Positions 53,844 through 62,961 of a stretch of 64,000 nucleotides of DNA are shown here, piece by piece. The notes under the pieces are model-generated. The model did no database searches, was not told the DNA's origin, and worked only from the letters and a program-made list of their open reading frames with translations. This stretch comes from Paenibacillus yonginensis (GTDB lineage Bacteria; Bacillota; Bacilli; Paenibacillales; Paenibacillaceae), in contig NZ_CP014167.1 of the NCBI RefSeq assembly GCF_001685395.1, forward strand, positions 3,415,501 to 3,479,500, read 5' to 3'. How positions within the stretch are numbered: position 1 is the stretch's first letter; each line of letters starts with the position of its first letter. The translations under genes were made by a program, and so were the position numbers.

Positions 53844-53887
53844 CGTTGTCACGGAAGGGCTCCCAAATTCACACCCGCATTTTCCGT

Positions 53888-55612
53888 TCAGGATTGCTGC
53901 TGTTTCTCTTGCCGCTCCATATAATTGCGCATGTTTAGCATATACTCCGGCGCGTCCATCGGATCGGCGGCGACCATTTCGATGATGCACAGCTTGTTCC
54001 TGCATTCGCTCTCCGCCTGTCGGATGGCCTCATCCAACTGGGCATTGCTTCTGACAAACGCGGTGAAGGCCTCCCCGCCAAAAGCCTCGGCCAGCTTTGT
54101 ATAAGACCAGTTCGGTACCTGATTGTATTTCTGGTGCTCCGTTTTGACATTCAGATATTTCTCAATCGTGTAGCCGTAATTATTTAGCACAAAAATAATC
54201 GGCTTGCAGCCGTGGCTCAACATAGAGCTGATCTCCTGCGCGGTGAGCTGCAGCGATCCGTCGCCCGTGAACAGCAACACCCGCCGGGCCGGCTCCGCGA
54301 CCGAAGCTCCGAATGAAGCCGGCGTCGCATAGCCGATGGACTGCCAGCCGCCTTGAGCGATATAAGCCGCCCCGCGCGGCAGACGGATCTGGGACAACCC
54401 ATAGAAGAAGGTTCCCGTTTCCGCTACGATAATATCGTCCTCTTTCAGCATTTGCTGCAAGCGCGGATAATAAGCCTCCGCTTTCAGCAGCTCATCCGGA
54501 CTGCCTTTGGCCTGATCGTAAGGGAAAGGCCCCTGGACGACATCGGTCTGCTGCCGGTATCCGGAGTTTTGCAGCGCCTTCAGCATATCTTCCGCCATGA
54601 TCTTGGGATACTCCGCCTCCCCAATCTTCACTCGATCCGGCTGAATCTCTATCGTGCGGGCTGGGTTCAGCTTGGCCGTGAAATTCGCCGTATTGCTGTC
54701 CGCCCAGAGCAAGCCAACGGCAATGATGCAATCTGAATTTTCCACTGTACGGCGAACAGTCTGGCTTCCGAACGCTCCGGCATAAATACCGATAAACTGC
54801 TTATGGCTTTCGTCAAAGCCCCCCTTCCCGAACACCGTGGCGGCTACGGGAAGGTTCAGCGCTTCCGCCAGCTTGCGGACAGGCTCCTGCAGGTGAAAAC
54901 GGCTAGTCTTGACGTCAACCAGCAGCACCGGACGCTGGGCTTGGCCAAGCAGCTGCTTGGCCCGCTCCATCGCAGCTTGCAGCGTTTGCTGCGCGGTCGA
55001 CGGCCGCGGAGGCATAGGCACGCTGCGCAGGGTAATCGGCTTCATCACCAGATCGGTCGCCACAACCAGATAAACCGGCTTCCTCTGCTGCTTCGCCATA
55101 GCGATAGCCGCCGGAATTTCCATCTGCGCATTCTCAGGTGTGAGAACCGCGGTGTATGCGGTGATCGGTTCATATACTTTGCGGAATACATCATAATTGC
55201 CGTCCATTAGGGTATGGTGCATCAGCTTATGCGCCTGCTGGGCCATGGAGGGCGGTGCTCCCACAATATGAATGATCGGAATATGTTCGCTGCTCGCCCC
55301 GGCAATCGCATTGCAGGCACTCATTTCGCCTACGCCAAAGGTCGTAATGAGCGCGGACATGCCTTTCAGTCGGGCATAAGCGTCTGCCGCATAACCCGCA
55401 TTCAGCTCATTGCGGCCATTGATAAAACGAAGTCCTTTATACCGCTCCAATTCATCCAGCAGTGTAAAATTATAGTCGCCCGGAATACCAAAGATATCGG
55501 TTAGCCCCTCTTGCTTCAGACAGTCAAACAGATATGTCCCAAGCGTTGTCTGCACGTTCCCGGGCATCATCCCATTTTGCTTCCTCATGTCAGCTTCGAT
55601 CATGTTTGCCAT
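53888..55612 (-). CDS. ipdC: Thiamine-diphosphate alpha-keto acid decarboxylase (IpdC/PDC-like)
   Basis: A 574-residue ThDP enzyme of the pyruvate/indolepyruvate decarboxylase group. Features: FGIPGDYNFTLLDEL, catalytic Glu in INGRNELNAGYAADAYAR, the HH pair in HKLMHHTLMDG that marks 2-keto acid decarboxylases, and the ThDP/Mg motif GDGSLQLTAQEISSM ... LNNYGY. Substrate could be indolepyruvate, phenylpyruvate, branched keto acids or pyruvate; sequence alone does not decide. I start at the ATG at 55612 (MANMIEAD) with GAGG 5 nt upstream; the frame is open to a GTG at 55633. Monocistronic. Confidence 0.85.
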   Translation of the reverse strand: MANMIEADMRKQNGMMPGNVQTTLGTYLFDCLKQEGLTDIFGIPGDYNFTLLDELERYKGLRFINGRNELNAGYAADAYARLKGMSALITTFGVGEMSACNAIAGASSEHIPIIHIVGAPPSMAQQAHKLMHHTLMDGNYDVFRKVYEPITAYTAVLTPENAQMEIPAAIAMAKQQRKPVYLVVATDLVMKPITLRSVPMPPRPSTAQQTLQAAMERAKQLLGQAQRPVLLVDVKTSRFHLQEPVRKLAEALNLPVAATVFGKGGFDESHKQFIGIYAGAFGSQTVRRTVENSDCIIAVGLLWADSNTANFTAKLNPARTIEIQPDRVKIGEAEYPKIMAEDMLKALQNSGYRQQTDVVQGPFPYDQAKGSPDELLKAEAYYPRLQQMLKEDDIIVAETGTFFYGLSQIRLPRGAAYIAQGGWQSIGYATPASFGASVAEPARRVLLFTGDGSLQLTAQEISSMLSHGCKPIIFVLNNYGYTIEKYLNVKTEHQKYNQVPNWSYTKLAEAFGGEAFTAFVRSNAQLDEAIRQAESECRNKLCIIEMVAADPMDAPEYMLNMRNYMERQEKQQQS

Positions 55613-55708
55613 CGGTTCCTCGCTCCTATCCACATTTTGCTACACTCCTTTAAATAAATTACCCATTTCCAATGGGTCTATGCGAGCAGATAAAAGACAT
55701 AAAAATGA

Positions 55709-55738
55709 CCCCTATTCAGCCTTAACTGAAAGGGGTCT
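55709..55738 (-). terminator. Terminator-like stem upstream of the SLH-gene stop side
   Basis: GACCCCT/AGGGGTC with inner TTCAG/CTGAA and a small loop lie just past the SLH-protein stop (55748) on the minus strand. The T-tract is poor but the stem is strong, so it likely ends that transcript before ipdC. Confidence 0.6.
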
Positions 55739-55747
55739 CACTCTATT

Positions 55748-57805
55748 TTACCTCAATAATCTTAAAATCATGGTTACTGCTTCAGCACGGGTTGCCGCAG
55801 CACCGGGTTCCAACCTTCCGCCTTCCCTGCCCTGTACCAGACCGATCTTCCAGGCATTTCCAATGAAAGGCTCCGCCCAAGCCGGGATGTTCTCTGCATC
55901 AGTAAACGGAATTGGCACCCCCTCATTATCTTTCTTTACAGCCGCATTAGTTTCTTCTTCTCCAGATGGAACAGGTGCATTTACTCCGCCAGTTGGGAAC
56001 TGTCCTGCTGCCCTAACCAGCATTGTCAGCATCTCTGCTCGGGAAATAAGGGTATTCGGCCTGAAGGTGCCGTCTTCCAAGCCATAGACCAGCTTAATTG
56101 CGGATGCCTGGCGGACCGCAGGAACAGCCCATTCCGGTACAGCAGACAGATCCGTGAATTTCGCTCCGTCCTCTGCCTCTATTTCGCTTAGATTGAGTCC
56201 CAGCGCCCGAGCCAGCATAACTGTAAACTCTGCTCGGGTAATCGGCTGATCCGGCCGGAAACGGCCATCCGGGAAGCCGCCGACAATATGCAGTTGTGCC
56301 GCCTTGCTTATCGGATCAGCCGCCCAGTGGCCTGTGGTATCCGTAAAAACGGCGACAGGGTTTTCCGGCGGGCCGGACTGGTCAGATTTTTCATGGTCCA
56401 AAATTTCGTCAGCCTTAGAAAAGACAGCAAACTTTGTAAAATGATCGACTTCTGCCGTAAAGACGCTGCCGCTGACCTTACCTTCAATTTCAACCCACTT
56501 GCCAGCCGTTTCATTATAGTAGAACAGCGCTGGTTTACGTTTCGTACCTATGTTGCTGCTCTGGAAGCGGAAATGCAGGGTAATCGGCTCCAAAAACCGG
56601 CCCTCAAAGCTCTTGGTCAATTCGAATACAGGACTAAGCAGCTCCATCGATACCGGAAGGATACCAGGACCCGGTTCTACTTTTTTCATTTGCAGGGTAA
56701 AACCTTTTCCGGCAGCCTGGGCTGGAATTTCAGCCGTAAGTTCCTCTCCTAAATTGGCCGTACAGCCTCCTTGTCCACAGAATATGACCACACTGCCTGG
56801 AGAGGGCTGCTGCTTTTCAGGTTGTGAAGGGGAACTTGTACCCGGGGACTGCACAGGTCCAGAAGGATTTCCTGGAATTGTCGGATCCGTTGGATTCAAC
56901 GGTCCTGTATGGCTTGTCCATACCTCGGCCTCAGCTTTGGCTTCAAAACCCGAGTAACTGACCGTAATTTCGGTCTGTCCAGGCATCAGCCCGGTAACCA
57001 TCCCCTTATCGTTGACGGTTGCAATTTCAGGATGTGAAGACGTGTACTTAAGGCCTTCGGTAACTGTCTCCTGTCTTCCGCTGCTGTAAACAGCGGTCGT
57101 TACGGTCGAATGCATTGTTCCCACCTCAAGCCGGTAGCTGGTGTCATCAAGAACAATTCCCGTCATGACCTCAGCCGGTATTGGCTTCTGTACGGTTACT
57201 TCCGCCGAAGCTTGAATATCCTGACCGTTAGCAGCCCCTTCCGGCGGGGTAATGGTTCCATAAAACGTATAAGTGCCTTCAGCTTCATCGTTATAGTTCG
57301 ACCCCTCGCGGTTCCAGACTACGTCTGCTTTAGCTGGGATGACTCCATTCAAGACGATATCCGTTTGCTCCGGAAGCGGTATGTCTTCAACCGGCATCCC
57401 GGAAGGTACATAAATACCTGTGATCTTCTTAGCTTCCGTTATTTCATCTGTCGTAAAAGTATAGGTTTCCGGCTCCCCTTCTCCGTAACCATTGGTCTGA
57501 TCCGCTTTGTAACGAACCATGACCGTTTGGGCACCCGCAAATAACGGGGCCGTGCCCGGTTCAACGGACGTATAGTTCTGGCCGTTATCCACAGAATATT
57601 CCATTCGGTTATCCAGGCCTCTGATAGTATTGCTGTTGTCGTTTACAACCAAATCTTTAGGTTTACCGACCCACATTTGCAAAAAAAGAGATTTGTCGTA
57701 GCCTCCGGCGAGGAAATAACGTCCGTCCGCTAGCTGTGCGGCAAAAAAAAGCGTTACCGTACCCGGCATCCGAGTCGCTCCAGGTCTGAACCCACTGCTG
57801 TTCAC
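55748..57805 (-). CDS. SLH-domain surface protein, C-terminal part of a frameshifted gene
   Basis: This frame continues the protein begun at 58811; the true entry point is the T8 run at about 57743-57750, and the nominal start at 57805 is not a real start. It holds two to three extracellular linker domains, one Big/Ig-like (EIATVNDKGMVTGLMPGQTEITV), a Pro/Ser linker (about 315-340 of this frame), and three SLH domains at the end: HWAADPISKAAQLHIVGGFP with ITRAEFTVMLARALGL, then ISRAEMLTMLVRAAG, then AATRAEAVTMILRLLR. SLH domains anchor proteins to pyruvylated cell-wall polymers. With the upstream frame the full product would be about 1018 residues. Confidence 0.82.
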   Translation of the reverse strand: MNSSGFRPGATRMPGTVTLFFAAQLADGRYFLAGGYDKSLFLQMWVGKPKDLVVNDNSNTIRGLDNRMEYSVDNGQNYTSVEPGTAPLFAGAQTVMVRYKADQTNGYGEGEPETYTFTTDEITEAKKITGIYVPSGMPVEDIPLPEQTDIVLNGVIPAKADVVWNREGSNYNDEAEGTYTFYGTITPPEGAANGQDIQASAEVTVQKPIPAEVMTGIVLDDTSYRLEVGTMHSTVTTAVYSSGRQETVTEGLKYTSSHPEIATVNDKGMVTGLMPGQTEITVSYSGFEAKAEAEVWTSHTGPLNPTDPTIPGNPSGPVQSPGTSSPSQPEKQQPSPGSVVIFCGQGGCTANLGEELTAEIPAQAAGKGFTLQMKKVEPGPGILPVSMELLSPVFELTKSFEGRFLEPITLHFRFQSSNIGTKRKPALFYYNETAGKWVEIEGKVSGSVFTAEVDHFTKFAVFSKADEILDHEKSDQSGPPENPVAVFTDTTGHWAADPISKAAQLHIVGGFPDGRFRPDQPITRAEFTVMLARALGLNLSEIEAEDGAKFTDLSAVPEWAVPAVRQASAIKLVYGLEDGTFRPNTLISRAEMLTMLVRAAGQFPTGGVNAPVPSGEEETNAAVKKDNEGVPIPFTDAENIPAWAEPFIGNAWKIGLVQGREGGRLEPGAAATRAEAVTMILRLLR

Positions 57806-58811
57806 CGCTATTCGAGGTTTTCAGCAGAATCATCGTCTTGTAATTATCTCCGCCCGCGACCAGATACCCGCCGTCAGCCGTTTGGCGCACAGAAAGGCCA
57901 ATCGAATTTACGTCGAGCGGATAATCCCTCAGCCATATTAACGAGCCGTCAGTAGTGGATTTAAGCAGGAACATTCGCTGTTTGGAAGCACTGTCCAGAA
58001 TGTTGCCCGTAATGACGAACCCGCCGTCCGAGGTTCTCCGAATGGACTGGCCAGTAGCGGAGCCCAAATCGGTACCAAAGGACTTCACCCACTTAACCTG
58101 AGTATCGGCGCCAACCATAACCAATAGAGCTTGATAAAGGCCTGTAGTCTCCGAGCCTGATCTTATTGTACCGGTCAATAGGTAGCTGCCATCCCCCGAC
58201 GGCTCCATATCTGTAAATGTCGGGTTATAGAGCATATCTGTCATATAGGTTTCTGCCGTTATTTCTCCTTGAGGGCCTGCCCGGAATACAAATGGAATCT
58301 GCGGAGCCCCTTGATCCTGCCTGTAAACTCCGCTTACCAGAATTCCGGTTCCCTCGTTGTCGTTCGCTTCGACAATGCCTGTACCGGATGCAGAATATCG
58401 ATCTGTCAAAGCGGCCTTTAGGAACGCGACGGTTCCATTTACGTTCAATTTACCGTAAATGACATGAAAATCCGTCGAATCTCCCGCAAAAAGAACACCG
58501 CCGTCGGAAGTAGGGGATAGACTATTTATCCGGCGCTGGTTATCAAAGCTCGTTATCCACTTAATCTCGAAGTTTTTGTCCATTCTTCCCAATATGCTTG
58601 TTGTGTTGTCGTAAGCAGCAAAATAATACGACCCGTCAGGCGTTTCCTCCATCGCCGTGATGGAGCCCTGAAATTCAGAATAAGACCTGACCGTTTCCGT
58701 AAACCGATCATCAGCATAAGAGATAGACGCCGGAAAGAAAGGAATTAACCCGGCAAATAGGACCGCCAGCATAATTAGGTTTGACAACCGCCTTTTTCCT
58801 GTAGAACTCAT
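57663..58811 (-). CDS. Surface protein, N-terminal part of the frameshifted SLH gene
   Basis: Signal peptide (about 1-33, ending FFPASISYADD), then repeated short strands with Gly-Gly-Tyr/Phe-Leu/Val-(V/F)-(A/T)-G spaced about 45-50 residues apart (DGGVLFAGDS, DGGFVITGN, DGGYLVAGG), like a delta-60 or beta-propeller repeat. The reading changes after GYGNAFF: in this frame the tail becomes CRTASGRTLFPRRRLRQ and stops, while the next repeat (AAQLADGRYFLAGGYDKSL) continues in the frame at 55748-57805. The switch is at eight T on the minus strand; seven (or ten) would restore one frame. Confidence 0.82.
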   Translation of the reverse strand: MSSTGKRRLSNLIMLAVLFAGLIPFFPASISYADDRFTETVRSYSEFQGSITAMEETPDGSYYFAAYDNTTSILGRMDKNFEIKWITSFDNQRRINSLSPTSDGGVLFAGDSTDFHVIYGKLNVNGTVAFLKAALTDRYSASGTGIVEANDNEGTGILVSGVYRQDQGAPQIPFVFRAGPQGEITAETYMTDMLYNPTFTDMEPSGDGSYLLTGTIRSGSETTGLYQALLVMVGADTQVKWVKSFGTDLGSATGQSIRRTSDGGFVITGNILDSASKQRMFLLKSTTDGSLIWLRDYPLDVNSIGLSVRQTADGGYLVAGGDNYKTMILLKTSNSGEQQWVQTWSDSDAGYGNAFFCRTASGRTLFPRRRLRQISFFANVGR

Positions 58812-58937
58812 ATATGGCCCCCTTTTTTAGATGATGCTTATTTTACTCATTTTCATCTCATTTTTATCTTATTTTTGAGATACCGGAACAAAAATGAAAC
58901 ACGCCCGTTTCAGCTGAATCCGGGCGTGCTATTCTAA

Positions 58938-59537
58938 CTATGAAGTTTTGACAAACAGAGGTTTAATCGCACATTCGCAATATTTTTCCGCGATCTGTTT
59001 CGAAGTATAACCCAAATCATGAAGATAGAAGATCAGCTCCGGCTTCAGGGAAGCCGCAATCAAGCTGGAGGTGAACATCAGATCGACCGATGCCAGCTCC
59101 TGCTTTTGCTCTGCTTCTTCCAGCAGTTCATGCACCTTGCCGCGGATGAATATAAAAGGCGGTAACTCGTACAGATTGGCTTTCGCTTCCTCCAGCCGGC
59201 TGGAGTTGAACAGTGCCTTGAGGCTCTGCAGATCATCATCCAGATTCATGATCAGCTTCTTCATGATGGTGGACAGCCTTACAACGACCGGAAGATCTTG
59301 ATTTTCCAATAAATAGGTTTCAATTTCGCCGATCATGCGGTTGAACTTGTTCTCCATCAGGGAGAAACAAAGCTTGCTTTTGCTGGAGTAACGGCGGTAC
59401 AGCGTACCTTGGCCGATCCCTGTCTCCTGGGCGATTCGGTGCATCGAAACTTCCTCTACGCCCAGTTCCTTAAATAAAGTCTGAGCCGTCTCCTGAATCT
59501 TCAGGGACACCTCATCTCTCTCTTTATTGTTCGGCAA
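58938..59537 (-). CDS. TetR-family regulator of the adjacent efflux pump
   Basis: A 199-residue TetR protein with HTH at about 10-55 (TAQTLFKELGVEEVSMHRIAQETGIGQGTLYRRYSSKSKL) and a helical ligand-binding C-terminus. Starts at TTG (59537), overlapping the end of the efflux gene by 14 nt, so both are in one operon. It is the likely repressor acting on the paired GACAATTGTC operators ahead of the operon; an inducer may be a substrate of the pump. Confidence 0.9.
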   Translation of the reverse strand: MPNNKERDEVSLKIQETAQTLFKELGVEEVSMHRIAQETGIGQGTLYRRYSSKSKLCFSLMENKFNRMIGEIETYLLENQDLPVVVRLSTIMKKLIMNLDDDLQSLKALFNSSRLEEAKANLYELPPFIFIRGKVHELLEEAEQKQELASVDLMFTSSLIAASLKPELIFYLHDLGYTSKQIAEKYCECAIKPLFVKTS

Positions 59538-60999
59538 CAGGTTTCACTTCTTTCAGGTCGGCTTCATCTTTGGCGAATGTCCGTTTGACAAACAATCCAA
59601 TGATGAAAGCAACGGCGGCGAAGTAGACACCCGTCATAAACGAATTGTGCAGACCGGAAACCATGGCTTCAATTGGATTCTGAGCGCCGTTATTCTCAAT
59701 ATAACGTTTAGTGCCGGAGGTCATGATACTGATGAACAAAGCCGTACCGATTGCGCCGGCCACCTGCTGAAGGGTGTTCATGATCGCGGTGCCGTGCGGA
59801 TACAGACGTTTTGGCAGCTGGTTCAGCGCCGTTGTCTGCGCAGGCATCATAACCATGGAAATGCCGATCATCATCAGCACATGGATCAGAATCACATGCA
59901 GCTTCGACCAGGAAGAGTCTACCTGCGAGAACAAGAAGATCGAAATAACCGTCAGCGCAAGACCTGGAACCACCAGAGCCCGCGGGCCAAATTTATCGAA
60001 CAGCTTCCCTGCGATCGGAGCCATCAGACCGTTCACAATGCCGCCAGGCATCAGAACAAGACCGGCTGCCAGAGCTGTCATGCCCAGCACGTTCTGGAGG
60101 AACAGCGGCAGCATGATCATGGTGGAGAACAAGCTCATCATCATGATCAGCATCAAGATAGTAACAATGGAGAACATCGGGTATCTGAACGCTCTCAGAT
60201 CCAGCATCGGTTCTTTGACTACTAGTTGACGCCACACAAACAAGACCAGACACACGGCTCCGCCAGCGATCGTCCAAATCACGGTAGTGTCGGACCAGCT
60301 GTGCTCGCCCGCGCGGCTGAATCCGTAAACCACACCGCCAAATCCGAGGGTAGACAAAATAATCGAAAGAAAATCGACTTTAGGTTTTGTAAGCTCGGTT
60401 ACATTTTTCAAAAATACCGCCGCAAAAATAATCGAAAAAGCTGCCAAAGGAATGATGATAAAGAACAGCCATCTCCAGTTCAGCGATTCTACGATCAAAC
60501 CGGACAAAGTCGGGCCGATCGCCGGAGCCGTCATAATAACGAGACCGATCATCCCCATCGCTGCACCGCGGTTCTGCGGTGGGAATATGGCCAAAATGGT
60601 GTTCATCAGCACGGGAAGCATCAAACCGGTTCCAAGTGCCTGAACAATCCGTCCGACCAGCAGCACACCAAATGCAGGCGAAACGCCGCAAATAATCGTA
60701 CCGATCAGGAACAGGGTCATCGCCCCGATAAACATCTGTCTAGTTGTAAACCATTGCTGCAGCAGCGCCGTCACCGGCACCAGAATACCGACCACCAGCA
60801 TGTAAGCCGTTGCCAGCCACTGAACCGTCGGTTCGTCGATCCCGAAATTTCTCATCAGGTCGGGAAAAGCGATATTCAGCAAAGTCTCGTTCAGAATCGA
60901 TACAAAAGCACCGATAATGAGCGCGGCAACAATGGGCCCTCTCTTGATTTTGCTTAAATCTAAGTTAGCTGAGGATGATGCTCCAGCTCCCATATCCAA
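59524..60999 (-). CDS. DHA2-family MFS multidrug efflux transporter (EmrB/LmrB-like)
   Basis: A 14-helix proton-driven exporter of about 491 residues. Helix 1 reads GAFVSILNETLLNIAFPDLM and motif C is GLVIMTAPAIGPTLSGLIV. Motif A (loop 2-3) is the degenerate LLQQWFTTRQMFIG. An N-terminal cytosolic region is polar. Substrates cannot be predicted; relatives export lincosamides, dyes or other drugs. I prefer the TTG at 60999, about 10 nt after AAGGAG; a GTG at 61008 abuts the ribosome site and an ATG at 60993 is far from it. Followed by and overlapping its TetR gene. Confidence 0.9.
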   Translation of the reverse strand: MDMGAGASSSANLDLSKIKRGPIVAALIIGAFVSILNETLLNIAFPDLMRNFGIDEPTVQWLATAYMLVVGILVPVTALLQQWFTTRQMFIGAMTLFLIGTIICGVSPAFGVLLVGRIVQALGTGLMLPVLMNTILAIFPPQNRGAAMGMIGLVIMTAPAIGPTLSGLIVESLNWRWLFFIIIPLAAFSIIFAAVFLKNVTELTKPKVDFLSIILSTLGFGGVVYGFSRAGEHSWSDTTVIWTIAGGAVCLVLFVWRQLVVKEPMLDLRAFRYPMFSIVTILMLIMMMSLFSTMIMLPLFLQNVLGMTALAAGLVLMPGGIVNGLMAPIAGKLFDKFGPRALVVPGLALTVISIFLFSQVDSSWSKLHVILIHVLMMIGISMVMMPAQTTALNQLPKRLYPHGTAIMNTLQQVAGAIGTALFISIMTSGTKRYIENNGAQNPIEAMVSGLHNSFMTGVYFAAVAFIIGLFVKRTFAKDEADLKEVKPVAEQ

Positions 61000-61026
61000 A
61001 ACTTCCACTCTCCTTTTGTCTATACG

Positions 61027-61081
61027 CGGACAATTGTCCGGCTATGACGTTTATCATAGCTGACAATTGTCCGCTCGTCAA
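61027..61081 (-). promoter_or_regulatory. Promoter with twin GACAATTGTC operators
   Basis: TTGACG (61076-61081), 17-nt spacer, TATGAT (61053-61058) on the minus strand. CGGACAATTGTCCG (61027-61040) lies downstream of the start and GACAATTGTC (61062-61071) fills the spacer; centres are 33 bp apart, about three turns. Strong candidate operators for the TetR protein at 58938-59537. Confidence 0.8.
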
Positions 61082-61110
61082 TGGAAGGAATGGCTATAAA
61101 ATGGCTGCCT

Positions 61111-62379
61111 TTAAAAAAAGTCCATCAGCGCTGTTCCGCGCTGCGGGATAACCCGCTCGAGCAGGGCAATCCCTGCCTGGCTTCCGCCGATCCGTTCGGC
61201 AAGATAAAGCTCCCGCGGCCGTTTGTAGCCCAGCAGCATTGCCGCCAGGGATTGAATATCGCAGCTGACGACAGCAGCAGCGGACCCCTCTTCGGCGGAG
61301 TCAGCAACGACACCTTTGGCCGCTGCGGCGAAATCTGCTTCTGTACCTGTCTCCTCGCTCTCCGGCTTAGCTGTTGCTGGGGTCACCCTTCCCTGTCCGT
61401 CCGGACCAATCCGAAGCTCCCACTCCCCGTCGTTCCAGGCCGCAAATTCGTCTTGAAGACTCAGCCTAACAGCCGTCTCTCTGTCTGTACCGGGGGAAGG
61501 TTCAAATTTATACCGCTCGACAAACGCCTGCACATCGACGATCCGGGCCATGAAATACGGCCGGGTCTCCTGCTTGCAGCGCGGATCATTCAGCAGATAC
61601 GGCAGCAGATCATCGGATGGGACATGATCGACCACTACCCGGGCCACCTTGGAATCATGCTGATTCAGAAATTCCCACAGTCCCCGGCGGGCCGTTTCGT
61701 TCCCGTACACAAACTCATCCACCGTCAGTTCCTCGCCGCTGATCTTGTAAAGCAGGTAACCTTCTGGCTTTCCGGCTTCGGAATAATAAACAGCCGTAAG
61801 CAGCTCATCGTCGAACACGGAATGCTCCCACCATTCCCGGCTTCGAACCAGCGTTCCGTTGTACCGTTCGGCAAACCTTTCATATAGAGGCGCAAGGGTA
61901 CTGAGGTCTCTGACTCCTCTTTTGACAAAGCCAGAGGCCTGGAATTTGCCGGTGACTCCCAGAGCGGGAACCGGGATCGTATATTTCTTATATTCGGTAT
62001 AGACCTCCCAGCCAAAACGGCGGTAAAAAGGGATCAGGAACGGATGCAGGCAGGACAGCATTTGCCCCTGTTCCTTCATCACCTTTAACGCTTGCTGCAG
62101 GAGCTGGTTAACCAGACCCTTGCGGCGATGCTCCGGCCAGGTGCAGACGCCGGCAATGCCGCCCATCGGGATTCTAGTCCCCTGTATGTAAAGCTCCAAA
62201 GGCAGCAGGATCAGGCGGGCCTGCAGTTCTTCGCCTTCCCAGGCTCCCCAAACCTGTTCGGGTTTGAAGCGCGCCCGGCGCCGCTCTCTTTCCTCCGCTG
62301 TAAGCTGATAACCAAACGCGTATTCGGCCAAATCGGTGCTTGGATCAAATTCATCAATTGTAAGCTGCCGGATTTCCAT
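61111..62379 (-). CDS. Eis-like GNAT acetyltransferase
   Basis: A 422-residue protein of the Eis family: two GNAT-like domains and a C-terminal SCP2-like domain. The first GNAT domain has the acetyl-CoA loop WPEHRRKGLVNQLL; the middle has PFYRRFGWEVYTEYKKYTIPVP and the second-domain lobe; the last ~110 residues include DIQSLAAMLLGYKRPRELYLAERI. A low-complexity Ala/Glu/Thr-rich segment (about 335-375) interrupts the C-terminal domain. Eis enzymes acetylate amino groups on small molecules or proteins; some modify aminoglycosides. I chose the ATG at 62379 (MEIRQLT); a TTG lies at 62400. Next to a drug-efflux operon but not co-transcribed with it. Confidence 0.86.
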   Translation of the reverse strand: MEIRQLTIDEFDPSTDLAEYAFGYQLTAEERERRRARFKPEQVWGAWEGEELQARLILLPLELYIQGTRIPMGGIAGVCTWPEHRRKGLVNQLLQQALKVMKEQGQMLSCLHPFLIPFYRRFGWEVYTEYKKYTIPVPALGVTGKFQASGFVKRGVRDLSTLAPLYERFAERYNGTLVRSREWWEHSVFDDELLTAVYYSEAGKPEGYLLYKISGEELTVDEFVYGNETARRGLWEFLNQHDSKVARVVVDHVPSDDLLPYLLNDPRCKQETRPYFMARIVDVQAFVERYKFEPSPGTDRETAVRLSLQDEFAAWNDGEWELRIGPDGQGRVTPATAKPESEETGTEADFAAAAKGVVADSAEEGSAAAVVSCDIQSLAAMLLGYKRPRELYLAERIGGSQAGIALLERVIPQRGTALMDFF

Positions 62380-62451
62380 CAGTACACCCCTTCTGCTCAA
62401 ATTCTCACCTTTATCTTATTCTCCATCCGGTAGCACCACGCCTTCATGCAG

Positions 62452-62793
62452 CTATTCGGGAAAAAACATCCGCGCTTCCCTGGCTTTAAGCCGTATGGTA
62501 TTCATTAAATGGCGGTCTTCGCCTTCCCTTAACCAAAGCAGCCGCAAAGAGGCTCCGCTGCGGAACCGAAGGAGGTTCCGATCCACCTGTACCTCCGTAA
62601 TATCATAATAGTCATAGACGCTGAACCTCTCGGTTCCGAAGCCCCCCAGATTAAGCAGGATCAACCGGTGAGTGCTTGCCGTGAGCTGCGCTTTTTTATA
62701 AAAACAGCCCGTTGGCTCCCCCTCGATAAACAGACCGGCAACGCTCCCGTAAACGCCTTCTCCTGAACGCAAATATTCGTTTAAACTCTTCAT
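62452..62793 (-). CDS. Hypothetical PH-like small protein
   Basis: A 113-residue cytosolic protein, not recognised as a named family. Strand-rich body: GVYGSVAGLFIEGEPTGCFYKKAQLTASTHRLILLNLGGFGTERFSVYDYYDITEV, then RFRSGASLRLLWLREGEDRHLMNTI. This pattern, with 'THRLILLN' followed by a Tyr-rich strand and a C-terminal helix, resembles the bacterial PH/YokE-like fold. Start ATG with AGGAG 10 nt upstream. Function unknown. Confidence 0.7.
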   Translation of the reverse strand: MKSLNEYLRSGEGVYGSVAGLFIEGEPTGCFYKKAQLTASTHRLILLNLGGFGTERFSVYDYYDITEVQVDRNLLRFRSGASLRLLWLREGEDRHLMNTIRLKAREARMFFPE

Positions 62794-62925
62794 CCAGCAT
62801 CCTCTCCTCTACTCCGTATTCAAATCCGCCGCAGCGCTGAGTTTAATCTGCAGTATAGATGAATCAAGGCCTCAAGGATGTTGTAAAGGATGAAAACATT
62901 TTCAGGTCAAGCGCCAAAGATTAAA

Positions 62926-62961
62926 AATAAAAAGCCCGTATGATTTCGCATTCACAGGCTT
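62926..62961 (-). terminator. Probable terminator of the LacI-type gene
   Basis: On the minus strand AAGCC ... GGCTTTTTATTTTT brackets about 20 nt that can pair further. It overlaps the stop at 62952. Confidence 0.5.

Noticed and set aside
55748..58811. Two separate genes for the SLH protein
   Set aside because: The second frame has no start near its conserved beginning and the repeat pattern continues exactly across a T8 run, so it is one gene with a frameshift.
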